Part shown: positions 36,438-44,179 of the stretch, piece after piece
How positions within the stretch are numbered: the first letter of the stretch is position 1
How the letters are laid out: every line of letters begins with the position of its first letter
DNA from: an uncultured Planctomycetaceae bacterium
Lineage (GTDB): Bacteria; Planctomycetota; Planctomycetia; Pirellulales; Pirellulaceae
Direction: 5' to 3'
DNA length: 44,179 nt
Assembly: GCA_937862885.1 (NCBI GenBank)
Contig: CALMEE010000056.1
Location: 1 to 44,179, forward strand
Translations under genes and position numbers: made by a program
Notes under the pieces: model-generated
What the model saw: the letters and a program-made list of their open reading frames with translations, nothing else
Database searches by the model: none
What the model was told of the DNA's origin: nothing

Positions 36438-36699
36438 GATTCTGAAGTTATAATCAAGACAGTTCCATGCTCAGCAAAACTACTGCCGGTCATGCATGGC
36501 AACAACTCATGGGAAGCAACCGAAAAATCGCAAAACGAACGAATTTTAAAACGTGTTGCGACCACGCATCCTTTATAGTTGACCACTCGGCTTGGACGTA
36601 AGCTGCATCCGCCAATTACTTGGCCAAAGCACATCGAATACCTCAGTTGCCGATGTTTTGTCGAAGGCAATCTCCCACAAAAAATACATCTCATAACCT

Positions 36700-37035
36700 A
36701 TGACAAATCAAACTTCGCAACAACCTATCGTCGACATTTCGCTCAGAGAATTTCAGCAGCTAATCCGCTCAATGTACCATGAGAAAGATGTCGCTCGCGG
36801 CATCGAAGGGACTTTTATGTGGCTCATGGAAGAAATCGGCGAGTTAGCCGCAGCACTAAGAGAAAATGATCTAGAAAATCGGCGCGAGGAGTTCGCTGAC
36901 GTGCTGGCCTGGTTGGCCACCATCGCCAACGTTGCACAGGTCGATTTAGCCGAAGCCGTAAGCAAGAAGTATGGTACAGGCTGTCCAGGTTGCCACAAGC
37001 TTATCTGTATTTGTGCTGACTCCATCAAACCCTAG
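36700..37035 (+). CDS. MazG-like nucleotide pyrophosphohydrolase
   Basis: An all-alpha nucleotide pyrophosphohydrolase, 111 residues, hydrolysing (d)NTPs to monophosphate. The metal motif is visible: WLMEEIGELAAAL (E44, E45, E48), and RREEFADVLAWL (E63, E64, D67). The C-terminus has a Cys cluster, GCPGCHKLICIC (C95, C98, C103, C105), likely to bind zinc and also seen in related short MazG proteins. It is divergent from the Rieske gene. The natural nucleotide is not shown. Confidence 0.85.
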   Translation: MTNQTSQQPIVDISLREFQQLIRSMYHEKDVARGIEGTFMWLMEEIGELAAALRENDLENRREEFADVLAWLATIANVAQVDLAEAVSKKYGTGCPGCHKLICICADSIKP

Positions 37036-37393
37036 CCGCTGGTTACGTTGTGTCGTTAATGTCAGTGAACGTAGCGGTATTGGCATCTGTCCATTTCTGA
37101 TGTGGCTCGCTGATTCACACACGAACCGACCACGGATGTCCAATAGTCCAAAATTGGTTTCTCGATTATGCTGTAGGCATGCGGTTTTGGCAAAAGTCAT
37201 TCCCCTGCACTTTCCGAATTTCGTCGAATCAGGGTGAACAGGTTCATGCGACCAAAATAGTTTACGGAACCTAGACTCCTGCCAAGCGGAATTCCTTGCA
37301 CGGCATTACTTAGTGTTTCTAATCGCAGGGTGTTTGCGACGTAATTCTTAGCGTTTCACTGGAAAAGTTAACCAATAGTTCATAAAGTTCAAT
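37036..37393. other. Intergenic region with a hairpin
   Basis: Directly after the MazG-like stop an imperfect hairpin spans 37036-37077: CCGCT and ACGTT pair with AACGT and AGCGG, with a four-base bulge. No T run follows. The rest of the stretch shows no gene; it should contain the promoter of the next gene. Confidence 0.35.
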
Positions 37394-39727
37394 ATGCGAC
37401 CGGCGATCAACTTAAACGCGTTACGGACTTTTGCGAAGCCAATGCGTTTCCGAACGATTGTGCCCATGCGCGTCGTGTTGATTACGTGGGTTGCCGCGTA
37501 TTGTTCGTGGTTTTGTGCCGGCACTGGCTTGGCCGATGAACGACATCAACCGATCTCAATTAAGCACCTAAATCTTGGCGTTGCCAAGCAAATCGTCATT
37601 GGTCATTGGGTGCCGATTCACATCGAATTTGACCGCCCGCTGTCAAGTGATGTGAACTTTGTCGAGGTCTCTGTTCCGGATGGCAATGGCATGCAACATC
37701 ATTACCGCCTTCCGGTAGCGGAATCGCAACCCTCGCTCGTTTCTGGTCTGATCCGTATTGGCAGAGAGAACGCCGAGATTGTCGTGAAGTTGCTAAACAA
37801 AGACGGACAATCGATCCAGCAACTGATTTATGACAATTCAAGCGTCGTCGAAAGCCACACTTATCATCCCCCGTTGCGACCGATACACCTGAACTTCGGC
37901 ACCGATTTACAAGTCAACAAGAATTTGGGATTAGATCGCATCGCCAGCAAACGTGATGAAGATATATTTTGCGTTCACGAAACGGACACGAAGTTCCTGC
38001 CCGACACGGCTTTAGGTTATGATTCGATCGAAAAGATTATTTTGACGACCCTCAATCAAGACAGTTCGTTTCTGGAGGATCTCAGCGAAAGTCAGATTGA
38101 CGCCATTTATGATTGGGTTGCCTCTGGCGGCAAAATGTCGATTAGCTGCGGCGTTCATGCCAAAAAATATTTTGGTGCAGGCGGGCGGTTTGAGCGTTTT
38201 GCGATCTCTCCAGTTGCCGGAACGATGGATATTCAGAATACCGGTCGCATCGAGTCTTATTTGGGGTCTCGCGATCCACTCATTCGACGCACGGAACCGC
38301 CGATCATTGCGGCTCAGTTCTCTGCGGAGGAAGGGATCGTCGTGTTGGCGGACCGCAACGGGCCGATGATTTCAAAAAAGGCTATCGGATTCGGCATGGT
38401 CACGTTCTTGAGTATCGACTTGGATGAGCCCAGAGTTTTAACTTGGCCCGATTTCCCGCGATTGCTTTCCATCTGCCTGGGGCACGAGTTTGTTGGTGAC
38501 CAACGAGGCGGGCGAAGCGAAGCAAGTTCAGGGCGCGTGACCCATATTGGCTTCGAAGATATTTCAGGCCAATTGCGCGCGGCCCTCGACCAGTTCCGCG
38601 ATGTCCGGCAGATCAACTTTACCGTCGTGGCCGTCTTAATCGGTATCTTCTTGTTGATGATCGGCCCGGCAGATTATTTCTTGTTGCGAAAACTATTGAA
38701 GCGGATGGAGCTTACATGGATAACCTTCCCGCTTATCGTCGCTGGGTTCTGTGGGCTGGCGTATTGGTTACATTCGATTTCGCGGCCCTCGGAAATCAAG
38801 GTCAACCAGATCGAGATAATCGATATTGATGAAACCACAAAATTGATGCGCGGTACGATCTGGGCGCACGTTTACTCGCCGACGGATTCCAAAACACAAC
38901 TGGAGTTAGCCAGTAACCCCATGGTCGCCTTTGTGGATTCCCACTGGCTTTCTTGGGCCGGCCTGCCGGGTACCGGATTGGGTGGGATGCAAAACCAAAC
39001 GACTCTACGCGGCGCAGGTTATCATGTTGATAGCTCGCATGCACTGACGGATGGTTTGACGTCGACGCAAGCCGTTGACCCAGGTTGGTTTGGATATCGC
39101 GCCGCATCCGAGGGCACCTCGCGCGAAGACCGACGCTTGTCAATTCGAGATTTTCCTTTCCAGAGTGCTGCAACGGCGGCGTTTACTGGAAAGTGGTTTG
39201 GGACAACTACGCGCCAGTCCAATAGCAGCCTGACGCAAAACAGGAATCGTTCGGACTTGACTGGCACGATCACAAATCCCTTGGATTTTGAACTGGACAA
39301 TATCTTTGTGATCCACAATGAAACCGTGTATCGCGCACGAGCAGCATTGCGACCGGGAGCAACGATGAGAATCGAAACGGACGCGCGTGACAAACGTTCA
39401 TTGCGTGATTTTTTCAAGTCTCAACGCGGCGAACGGGGCGAAGAGACCAAACGCAATTGGGAAATTTATAGCTTGGTCACGCCAGACATTGTCGAGATGA
39501 TGATGTTTTTCGCTGCTGCCGACGGGCAATTTTTTACGAAACTCACGAATCAATATGTGGCCGACGTTGATCTCAGCCACCTGATACAATTCGACCGAGC
39601 GATTTTGGTTGGGCGGGCAAAACGTGTGACCACGCCGTTACAAATTCATGCCGGGCTTGACCCACAGAACTCGTTGGATCAGCAATGGACCTTCGTTCGG
39701 ATGGTTTTGCCAGTTACCACTCGCTAA
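37394..39727 (+). CDS. Large membrane-anchored protein next to an ABC ATPase
   Basis: A 777-residue protein with an N-terminal signal (Met17 or Met25 could be the real start; MRVVLITWVAAYCSWFCAG is the hydrophobic part). The periplasmic first half is beta-rich and contains an ESQIDAIYDWVASGGKMSIS segment, as in glutamine-amidotransferase-like or GldG-like folds where an 'xxLxxWVxxGGxL' motif is common. Two hydrophobic helices follow near 415-460 (FTVVAVLIGIFLLMIGPADYFLL and WITFPLIVAGFCGLAYW). A second beta-rich domain ends the protein. No catalytic residues are evident. The gene lies 83 bases before the ABC ATPase gene, which suggests a shared function at the membrane. Confidence 0.65.
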   Translation: MRPAINLNALRTFAKPMRFRTIVPMRVVLITWVAAYCSWFCAGTGLADERHQPISIKHLNLGVAKQIVIGHWVPIHIEFDRPLSSDVNFVEVSVPDGNGMQHHYRLPVAESQPSLVSGLIRIGRENAEIVVKLLNKDGQSIQQLIYDNSSVVESHTYHPPLRPIHLNFGTDLQVNKNLGLDRIASKRDEDIFCVHETDTKFLPDTALGYDSIEKIILTTLNQDSSFLEDLSESQIDAIYDWVASGGKMSISCGVHAKKYFGAGGRFERFAISPVAGTMDIQNTGRIESYLGSRDPLIRRTEPPIIAAQFSAEEGIVVLADRNGPMISKKAIGFGMVTFLSIDLDEPRVLTWPDFPRLLSICLGHEFVGDQRGGRSEASSGRVTHIGFEDISGQLRAALDQFRDVRQINFTVVAVLIGIFLLMIGPADYFLLRKLLKRMELTWITFPLIVAGFCGLAYWLHSISRPSEIKVNQIEIIDIDETTKLMRGTIWAHVYSPTDSKTQLELASNPMVAFVDSHWLSWAGLPGTGLGGMQNQTTLRGAGYHVDSSHALTDGLTSTQAVDPGWFGYRAASEGTSREDRRLSIRDFPFQSAATAAFTGKWFGTTTRQSNSSLTQNRNRSDLTGTITNPLDFELDNIFVIHNETVYRARAALRPGATMRIETDARDKRSLRDFFKSQRGERGEETKRNWEIYSLVTPDIVEMMMFFAAADGQFFTKLTNQYVADVDLSHLIQFDRAILVGRAKRVTTPLQIHAGLDPQNSLDQQWTFVRMVLPVTTR

Positions 39728-39810
39728 AGATCACTAGAACGGCTACGGCATTTGATTGTTTAACATTTCTCGGCTACTGACTGGGCGGCCAATCAAGATT
39801 AGAATTCGAT

Positions 39811-40743
39811 ATGATCAAGACCGATAATCTCACGAAAAAGTACGGGGAGCTATTTGCCATCAAAGGCATAAATCTGGAATTGAAACAGGGAGATCTCTTT
39901 GGTTTTATCGGACCGAATGGCGCTGGCAAAACAACGACGATGCGGATCATATCCACGTTGCTCGAACCAACCTGGGGTGAAGCCTATGTCTGTGGATTTT
40001 CGATTTACAATAAGCCGAAAGAGATTCGCCGTTTAGTCGGCTACATGCCTGACTTTTTCGGCGTGTATGATGACATGAAGGTGATCGAGTACCTCGAATT
40101 TTTCGCGGCAGCTTACCGCATTAACGGTCCAGCGCGCAGGAAACGATGCGACGAAATGCTAGAGGTGGTCGATCTTGATTTCAAACGCGATGCCTATGCG
40201 AATACGCTTTCGCGAGGTCAAACCCAACGCCTTGGATTGGCGCGTGTATTATTGCACGACCCCCAGGTGTTGCTGTTGGACGAGCCTTTGAGCGGACTGG
40301 ATCCCCGCGCAAGAATTGAAATGCGAAATCTATTGCGCAGGCTGGGACAGACTGGGAAAACCATCATCGTTTCGAGCCATATTTTGCCGGAACTGGCGGA
40401 CATCTGCAACAAAGTGGGCATTATTGACCGTGGTGTTATGAACATCTCGGCTGAGGTGTCTGATGTGATGAAGCAAGTGCGCGATCGGATCGTGCTACAG
40501 ATCAGGGTGAAAGATCGGTTCGAAGCGGCGGCTCAAGAATTGGAAAAAATGGAACTTGTGGACACGGTTTCATTGGGTGACGGAGTCATTGACGTTACAT
40601 TAGTTGAAAATGCCGGGGACTTTTCACCGATCGCGACCGGTCTCGTGCAAGCGGGTTTTGGCTTGGTGTCGTTCAAAGAGGAAGAAGTTAACCTGGAATC
40701 GGCTTTCATGGCGTTAACTAAAGGTGTCGGGGCAAAGATCTAA
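39811..40743 (+). CDS. ABC transporter ATP-binding protein
   Basis: Soluble ATPase subunit of an ABC transporter, 310 residues. Walker A is GPNGAGKTTT, the signature LSRGQTQRLGLARVLLHD replaces the usual LSGGQ, Walker B is VLLLDEPLSGLDP, and the H-loop lies in IIVSSHILPELA. The C-terminal 80 residues form the regulatory extension typical of drug- and gliding-type ABC exporters (DrrA/GldA group). No permease gene follows; the next 414 bases hold none. The upstream membrane protein may be its partner, with a permease elsewhere. Confidence 0.92.
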   Translation: MIKTDNLTKKYGELFAIKGINLELKQGDLFGFIGPNGAGKTTTMRIISTLLEPTWGEAYVCGFSIYNKPKEIRRLVGYMPDFFGVYDDMKVIEYLEFFAAAYRINGPARRKRCDEMLEVVDLDFKRDAYANTLSRGQTQRLGLARVLLHDPQVLLLDEPLSGLDPRARIEMRNLLRRLGQTGKTIIVSSHILPELADICNKVGIIDRGVMNISAEVSDVMKQVRDRIVLQIRVKDRFEAAAQELEKMELVDTVSLGDGVIDVTLVENAGDFSPIATGLVQAGFGLVSFKEEEVNLESAFMALTKGVGAKI

Positions 40744-41157
40744 TTGCATTGCGCGGCGTTTTACTGTGACTCCGCACCTTTGTGAGGTCAATTTGATCTG
40801 TCACCATGAAACCAACATGAATGGTCGGGCACACTGAACGTGTACCGATTGCCATACCATTGCAGGGAAAAACCGATAAACAACCGGGAATATAAACCGC
40901 AACCTAAACCTCCGTGAATTTTTGGCCTGACTGACCGCTGAGCCGAAAAGATGTACGAAGTATTTCCCAGAATCAAGTTCGACTGCCAACCCTCCCGTTT
41001 GACTGCGGAACTTCGACGGCCAGAGCCTTCTTGGGAGCGCTGAGCCAACACGCGGCGCGAACCAGCACATCATAACTTGCTTACGGGATACTTGTTTGCC
41101 GGGCGTCTTTACGCCAAGATTCATTTGGTAAAAAACAACTCGAAGAGGATCTCTCCA
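40744..41157. other. Intergenic region where an ABC permease might be expected
   Basis: Between the ABC ATPase gene and the AlkD-like gene no coding region is supported. Open frames on the minus strand extend into the next gene as antisense and lack motifs. I see no membrane-spanning remnant of a permease and no hairpin. Confidence 0.4.
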
Positions 41158-41865
41158 ATGACTGTCTCTGAAGTTCTTGCACTGCTTGACGCTGAACGCG
41201 ACGAACGTGGCATGCGCAACTGGGAGAAGTCGGGCTTGAATACTGCAGGGCTGAAGAGCTATGGTATTGGGCTCACACGACTGCGTAAGCTTGCCAAGAA
41301 GATTGGGTGCAGCCACGAGCTTGCACTTGCGCTGTGGCAGACGGATGTTTACGACGCCAAAGTGATCGCGCTGCTCGTTGATGACCCCGCACGAATCACG
41401 CCTGAGCAGGCCGAGAAACAGGTCGAAGAGTTGGCCTGTGGAATGCTGGCTCATGTGTTTGCCTCCTGCGGCGCAACGCTCGCAAAAACGTCGTTCGTGG
41501 TCGAACTTGCCGACCAGTGGACCAGGAGCCATGATCCCGTACGCCGAGATTGCGGCTACGGATTGCTTTATGAGGTGTCGAAGTTCTCCGGAAAGAAAGC
41601 ACCAAGTGAAGCGTTCTTCCTTGGCCATGTCGAACTCATCGCAACTACAATTGAGGCGGAGTCGGCGAAGGTCCGTCTGGCAATGGGTGCGGCGTTGATG
41701 GGGATTGGAAAGCGGAGCGCTGTTTTGAATGAGGCGGCGCTTAAAGTCGCGCGGAACGTGGGGCCAATCGAGTTCACGTCCACCAGCGGAGAGTGCGAGC
41801 CATTCGACGTCGTAAAGCATCTGACTACCGACCGACTCCTGAAAAAATTGGGGAAACTTGCTTAA
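41158..41865 (+). CDS. DNA alkylation repair protein, AlkD-like
   Basis: AlkD-type glycosylases are made of HEAT-like helical repeats and remove alkylated bases. This 235-residue protein shows repeats such as GIGLTRLRKLAKKIG, ELALALWQTDVYDAKVIALLV, and ELADQWTRSHDPVRRDCGYGLL; the Trp and Asp there resemble AlkD DNA-contact residues but I cannot assign the catalytic Asp with certainty. The ATG at 41158 follows AGAGGAT by eight bases. Base composition appears GC-richer than its neighbours and codons such as CTG and CGC are more frequent, which suggests transfer. Many AlkD-like proteins lack glycosylase activity. Confidence 0.78.
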   Translation: MTVSEVLALLDAERDERGMRNWEKSGLNTAGLKSYGIGLTRLRKLAKKIGCSHELALALWQTDVYDAKVIALLVDDPARITPEQAEKQVEELACGMLAHVFASCGATLAKTSFVVELADQWTRSHDPVRRDCGYGLLYEVSKFSGKKAPSEAFFLGHVELIATTIEAESAKVRLAMGAALMGIGKRSAVLNEAALKVARNVGPIEFTSTSGECEPFDVVKHLTTDRLLKKLGKLA

Positions 41866-41881
41866 AGGTTGCTAAGTCGGG

Positions 41882-42781
41882 ATGAGCTTTGATCGCTGCC
41901 AGATTGAAACCAATCTTCGCCTGCATGTCGACCGCCTAGCAGGTTTGATCGGCCCCCGGTATTTGGCTAAGCCTGCATCGATTGCGGCCACGATTGGTTA
42001 CATTGAAGACCAATGGTCAGCGATGAACTTTGCTGTCGACCGAGAGACTTTCGACGCGTTGGGAGATCAAGCCACGAATTTGGTCGTTCAGCGTACTGGA
42101 CGAGTTGGACATCGTCGGTCGGAAGAAATTGTTCTGCTGGGTGCCCATTATGACACAGTCCTGACGACACCTGGCGCTGACGATAACGCTTCAGCGATCG
42201 CCGTGATGTTGGAAGTAAGTCGTTTGCTGCGCGAGTATACCGGCCAGCGAACTGCACGGTATGTTGCGTTTGCCTGTGAAGAGCCGCCCTATTTCAACCT
42301 CGACTCGATGGGTAGCCAGTACCATGCGCGGCGATCACGGCTACGCGGTGACAAAATCGTCGGGATGTTGTGCCTTGAAATGGTTGGCTACTTTTGCAAT
42401 GAACACGGTTCTCAGAAGATTCCGCCCGCTATCCCCAAATGGTTACACCCACTGTTGCCCAAGAGAGGCAATTTTTTGGCGGCAGTGGGAAACCTGATGT
42501 CATGGAAATTGGTCTGGCAATTCCGTCGTGGCTTCAAGCAAGGCACGAGGTCGATGCCCTTGTTCTCGATCGCACTTCCGGAAATCGTCAACGAAATACG
42601 GTTGAGCGATAACAGTTCATTTTGGGACCAAAATTACCCGGCACTGATGTTGACCGATACCAGTTTCCTTCGCAATCCAAATTACCATCAGGAAACCGAT
42701 ACTCCAGACACGCTCGACTACGCACAAATGGCCGAAGTCACGCGGGGGGTTGCTGCCGCAATCAAGTTCCTGCTCAGGTAA
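41882..42781 (+). CDS. M28 family zinc aminopeptidase
   Basis: An M28 metallopeptidase, 299 residues. Metal ligands are H89 and D91 in LGAHYDTV, the bridging Asp in GADDNASA (100-101), the catalytic and metal glutamates in ACEEPPYF (133-134), and a late His in YHQETDTPDTLDY. The protein lacks a signal peptide, so it probably works in the cytoplasm, and no PA domain interrupts it. The start is ATG at 41882, 16 bases after the AlkD-like stop; the two may share a transcript. Glutaminyl cyclases share this fold, so an aminopeptidase role is likely but not certain. Confidence 0.85.
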   Translation: MSFDRCQIETNLRLHVDRLAGLIGPRYLAKPASIAATIGYIEDQWSAMNFAVDRETFDALGDQATNLVVQRTGRVGHRRSEEIVLLGAHYDTVLTTPGADDNASAIAVMLEVSRLLREYTGQRTARYVAFACEEPPYFNLDSMGSQYHARRSRLRGDKIVGMLCLEMVGYFCNEHGSQKIPPAIPKWLHPLLPKRGNFLAAVGNLMSWKLVWQFRRGFKQGTRSMPLFSIALPEIVNEIRLSDNSSFWDQNYPALMLTDTSFLRNPNYHQETDTPDTLDYAQMAEVTRGVAAAIKFLLR

Positions 42782-42794
42782 ATTCACAAGAGGT

Positions 42795-42820
42795 GAAATG
42801 CATGAGAAATGAAATGCATG
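42795..42820. repeat. Short direct repeat after the M28 gene
   Basis: GAAATGCATG occurs twice, at 42795-42804 and 42811-42820, with a 16-base period, just after the M28 stop. It may be chance or a small duplication. Confidence 0.35.
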
Positions 42821-42842
42821 TCCCTTAAACTTTAAGGTCGAT

Positions 42843-42872
42843 AAAAAACGCGAGCAGGGGCTTAGTCCCTGC
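42843..42872 (-). terminator. Intrinsic terminator of the caspase/SUMF1 gene
   Basis: On the minus strand GCAGGG, a seven-base loop, CCCTGC is followed after five bases by six T residues (bases 42843-42848). Stem, spacing and T run fit a Rho-independent terminator reading from the minus-strand gene that ends at 43014. Confidence 0.65.
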
Positions 42873-42930
42873 ACCCCAAGGTGATTTCTCGTAAATCCGA
42901 GTTATTTCCGTGGCACCATCTCGCTCCGTT

Positions 42931-42983
42931 GTTCGTTACGGCTACGGGCGGGGCTACCGCCACGCGCCCTACGCCGAACGAAC
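42931..42983. repeat. GC-rich inverted repeats beyond the putative variable region
   Basis: GTTCGTT at 42931-42937 pairs with AACGAAC at 42977-42983 and encloses a second hairpin, GGCGG (42947-42951), loop GGCTA, CCGCC (42957-42961). They lie 31 to 83 bases beyond the stop of the SUMF1-type gene. Diversity-generating retroelements often need hairpin-forming DNA shortly downstream of the variable repeat, so the site is a candidate for that role; this is inference. Confidence 0.5.
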
Positions 42984-43013
42984 CACTCCGCTCGTCCACC
43001 TGGCTCCGCCACT

Positions 43014-44179
43014 TTACTTGACTGGACCAAATGGACTCGAGGCAACACGAAAGCCCAGGCCGTGGAACCGGAACGACGGGTCGTTCCTGCGCCGGATCGC
43101 CGACCGGCAGTAGCGCGGGATGTTGCGCCAGCCCCCGCCACGGCCCACCCGGAACGAGCCTGTGTCGACCCCGGTGGGATCGGAAACCGAGCCTGACGGA
43201 TAGGCACCATACCAATCCCAGCACCACTCCCACAAATTGCCATGCATATCGTGCAACCCAAACGGATTCGAACGTTTGAGACCTACCCGATGAGCATATT
43301 TTTCGTCCTTCGCATTTCCGTCATCGGAAAAACCTCCCCACCAGGCGTAATCGCTTAGTTTTGATTCCTCATTACCGAATGAAAAGGCGGTTGTCGTCCC
43401 ACCCCGGCAGGCATACTCCCATTCCGCCTCTGTGGGTAAACGATAGCCATCGGAATCGCGATCCATAATCGTATCTCGGCCGTTTTCTCCGGCGATCCGG
43501 TAAACCGGCTGCTTTCCGTCTCGCTTGCTCAGTGCATTGCAAAATTTAGCCGCATCTTCCCAACTCACAACCGTCGCCGGGTAATCATCTCCCTCGCGAA
43601 CATAATCCCGCAATTTGCCATCCTCTTTCCAGGGCTCAGTACCCATCACCGACTTCCACTGTTTCTGGGTCACTTCCGTTCGTCCCAGTAAAAACGGTTG
43701 ACTGATTTGCACCCGATGCTGAGGTTTTTCTCCGTCCAATCCATTTTCTGCATCGGTCGATCCCATCATGAATTCCCCGGGCGGAATCAGTACCAACTCC
43801 ATGCCTATCGAATTCTCGATCGTGACCTGCGTCTGCAGATAATCGGACCAGCGTTGTTGCGACTCCCGCGCGACTACAACGCTAAAGGGTGCCGTCAATA
43901 AATTGGGAAGCGACTTCTGCAACGTAACGATCGCTACCGATCCAATATTCTCTTTGGCTGTGCTAGAAGATGGTGTCTGTGCTTCGCCCAACTCCTTGAA
44001 CACATAGGATTTCACAGCGCTACGCGTGTACGCCTTTAACTCATCAAACGTAATCTGTTTGTCCCCATCTAAATCCGCCTTGCCCGTCAATCCCTCAATC
44101 ACATAATTAAAAAAGACTCCATGACTCAATTTATCGTCTTCCCAAGATTGTTCCCCGCCACTGCAACTAAACAACGCGG
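43014..44179 (-). CDS. Caspase-like/SUMF1 fusion protein (partial at window edge)
   Basis: The frame is open to the right edge, so the N-terminal part is missing. The visible 388 residues start with the end of a caspase-fold (C14) domain: LFSCSGGEQSWEDDKLSHG, then VFFNYVIEGLTGKADLDGD with an EF-hand-like DLDGDKQITFDEL. A linker leads to a formylglycine-generating-enzyme (SUMF1) domain: ELVLIPPGEFMMGS, FLLGRTEVTQKQW, YRLPTEAEWEYACRGG, and HDMHGNLWEWCWDW. The end is C-type-lectin-like. SUMF1 proteins with this layout are often display proteins rather than enzymes: the first catalytic Cys is absent, and one Cys remains (YCRSA). The last 130 bases are GC-rich. Confidence 0.88.
   Translation of the reverse strand, partial: ALFSCSGGEQSWEDDKLSHGVFFNYVIEGLTGKADLDGDKQITFDELKAYTRSAVKSYVFKELGEAQTPSSSTAKENIGSVAIVTLQKSLPNLLTAPFSVVVARESQQRWSDYLQTQVTIENSIGMELVLIPPGEFMMGSTDAENGLDGEKPQHRVQISQPFLLGRTEVTQKQWKSVMGTEPWKEDGKLRDYVREGDDYPATVVSWEDAAKFCNALSKRDGKQPVYRIAGENGRDTIMDRDSDGYRLPTEAEWEYACRGGTTTAFSFGNEESKLSDYAWWGGFSDDGNAKDEKYAHRVGLKRSNPFGLHDMHGNLWEWCWDWYGAYPSGSVSDPTGVDTGSFRVGRGGGWRNIPRYCRSAIRRRNDPSFRFHGLGFRVASSPFGPVK
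43041..43139 (-). other. Candidate DGR variable region
   Basis: The last 35 codons before GFRVA (GGGW-RNIPRY-C-RSAIRRRND-PSFRFHGLGFRVA, by position) look like the variable region of a diversity-generating retroelement. The variable-looking codons are mainly of the form NNC (CGC, AAC, ATC, TAC, TTC, CAC), as arises when Asn AAC codons of a template are mutated at adenines. The invariant framework (WR..., RSA, RND, PS, LGFRVA) matches known DGR target ends. The GC content here is clearly higher than in the rest of the gene. No template repeat or reverse transcriptase is in the window. Confidence 0.6.

Noticed and set aside
40801..41820. Long minus-strand open frame (339 codons) opposite the AlkD-like gene
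   Set aside because: It is antisense to a gene with clear repeats and a good ribosome site. Its translation is rich in Cys, Arg and His without a recognisable motif or start signal.
42862..43261. Two minus-strand open frames of about 120 codons overlapping the end of the SUMF1-type gene
   Set aside because: They arise because the GC-rich segment lacks stops in other frames; the SUMF1 frame is certain.
43014..44179. Active sulfatase-maturing formylglycine-generating enzyme
   Set aside because: The first catalytic Cys is not visible, and the fusion to a caspase-like domain with a lectin-like end points to a display role.

Overview
The window reads as a chromosomal segment of a planctomycete, most likely of the Pirellulaceae type. 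The strongest marker is the adjacent pair of a PSCyt1/DUF1549/DUF1553 protein and a Tat-exported DUF1501 protein (22011-26057), a pairing characteristic of this phylum. Many secreted or lipid-anchored proteins of unknown function, a ubiE-ubiX-ubiA set of futalosine-menaquinone type, an archaeal-type phosphoglycerate mutase and a caspase/SUMF1 fusion agree with this. By eye the base composition is close to 50% GC, except for the GC-rich 3' end of the last gene. I recognised no tRNA, rRNA, CRISPR array or complete insertion sequence.

Layout. 1-878: the tail of an upstream gene, then a decayed stretch with a possibly frameshifted small ORF and a fragment of an M56/BlaR1-type peptidase. 879-3205 (minus): S41 protease plus a LolA-like exported protein. 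3737-5993 (plus): ubiE, ubiX and ubiA joined by ATGA overlaps. 6064-8219: two-subunit Na+/solute symporter. 8493-12663: gamma-carbonic anhydrase, a 624-residue lipoprotein and a sulfotransferase. 12707-19017 (minus): a sensor-kinase-like protein, then FliF-, FliO-, FliP-, FliQ-, FliR- and FlhB-like genes. 19307-26057 (minus): a hydrolase-fold protein, malate dehydrogenase, and the DUF1501/PSD1 pair. 26227-30631: rhomboid protease, ferredoxin, a transposase remnant, rpsT, a pseudouridine synthase and a lipoprotein. 31008-34912: apgM and pgi, divergent, with a UPF0173 hydrolase overlapping pgi. 34986-37035: an exported protein, a Rieske protein and a MazG-like hydrolase. 37394-40743: a large membrane-anchored protein and an ABC ATPase with no adjacent permease. 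41158-42781: an AlkD-like protein and an M28 peptidase. 43014 to the right edge (minus): a caspase/SUMF1 protein.

Two regions stand out. First, the flagellar-type export cluster looks altered in ways that fit a secretion device rather than a motor. The FlhB-like protein has Arg-Leu-Ala-Val where the self-cleaving Asn-Pro-Thr-His belongs. The FliF-like protein ends about ten residues after its second membrane helix, so the FliG-binding tail is missing. The FliP-like protein carries a long extra N-terminal region, and the kinase-like protein at the head of the cluster lacks obvious catalytic residues. No fliG, flhA, fliI or flagellin gene is in the window.

Second, the last gene ends in a GC-rich C-type-lectin-like segment with the codon pattern of a diversity-generating retroelement variable region. 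GC-rich inverted repeats and a minus-strand terminator follow it. No reverse transcriptase or template repeat is visible here, so if the reading is right its machinery lies elsewhere. All function calls come from reading translations by eye; no database search was possible.
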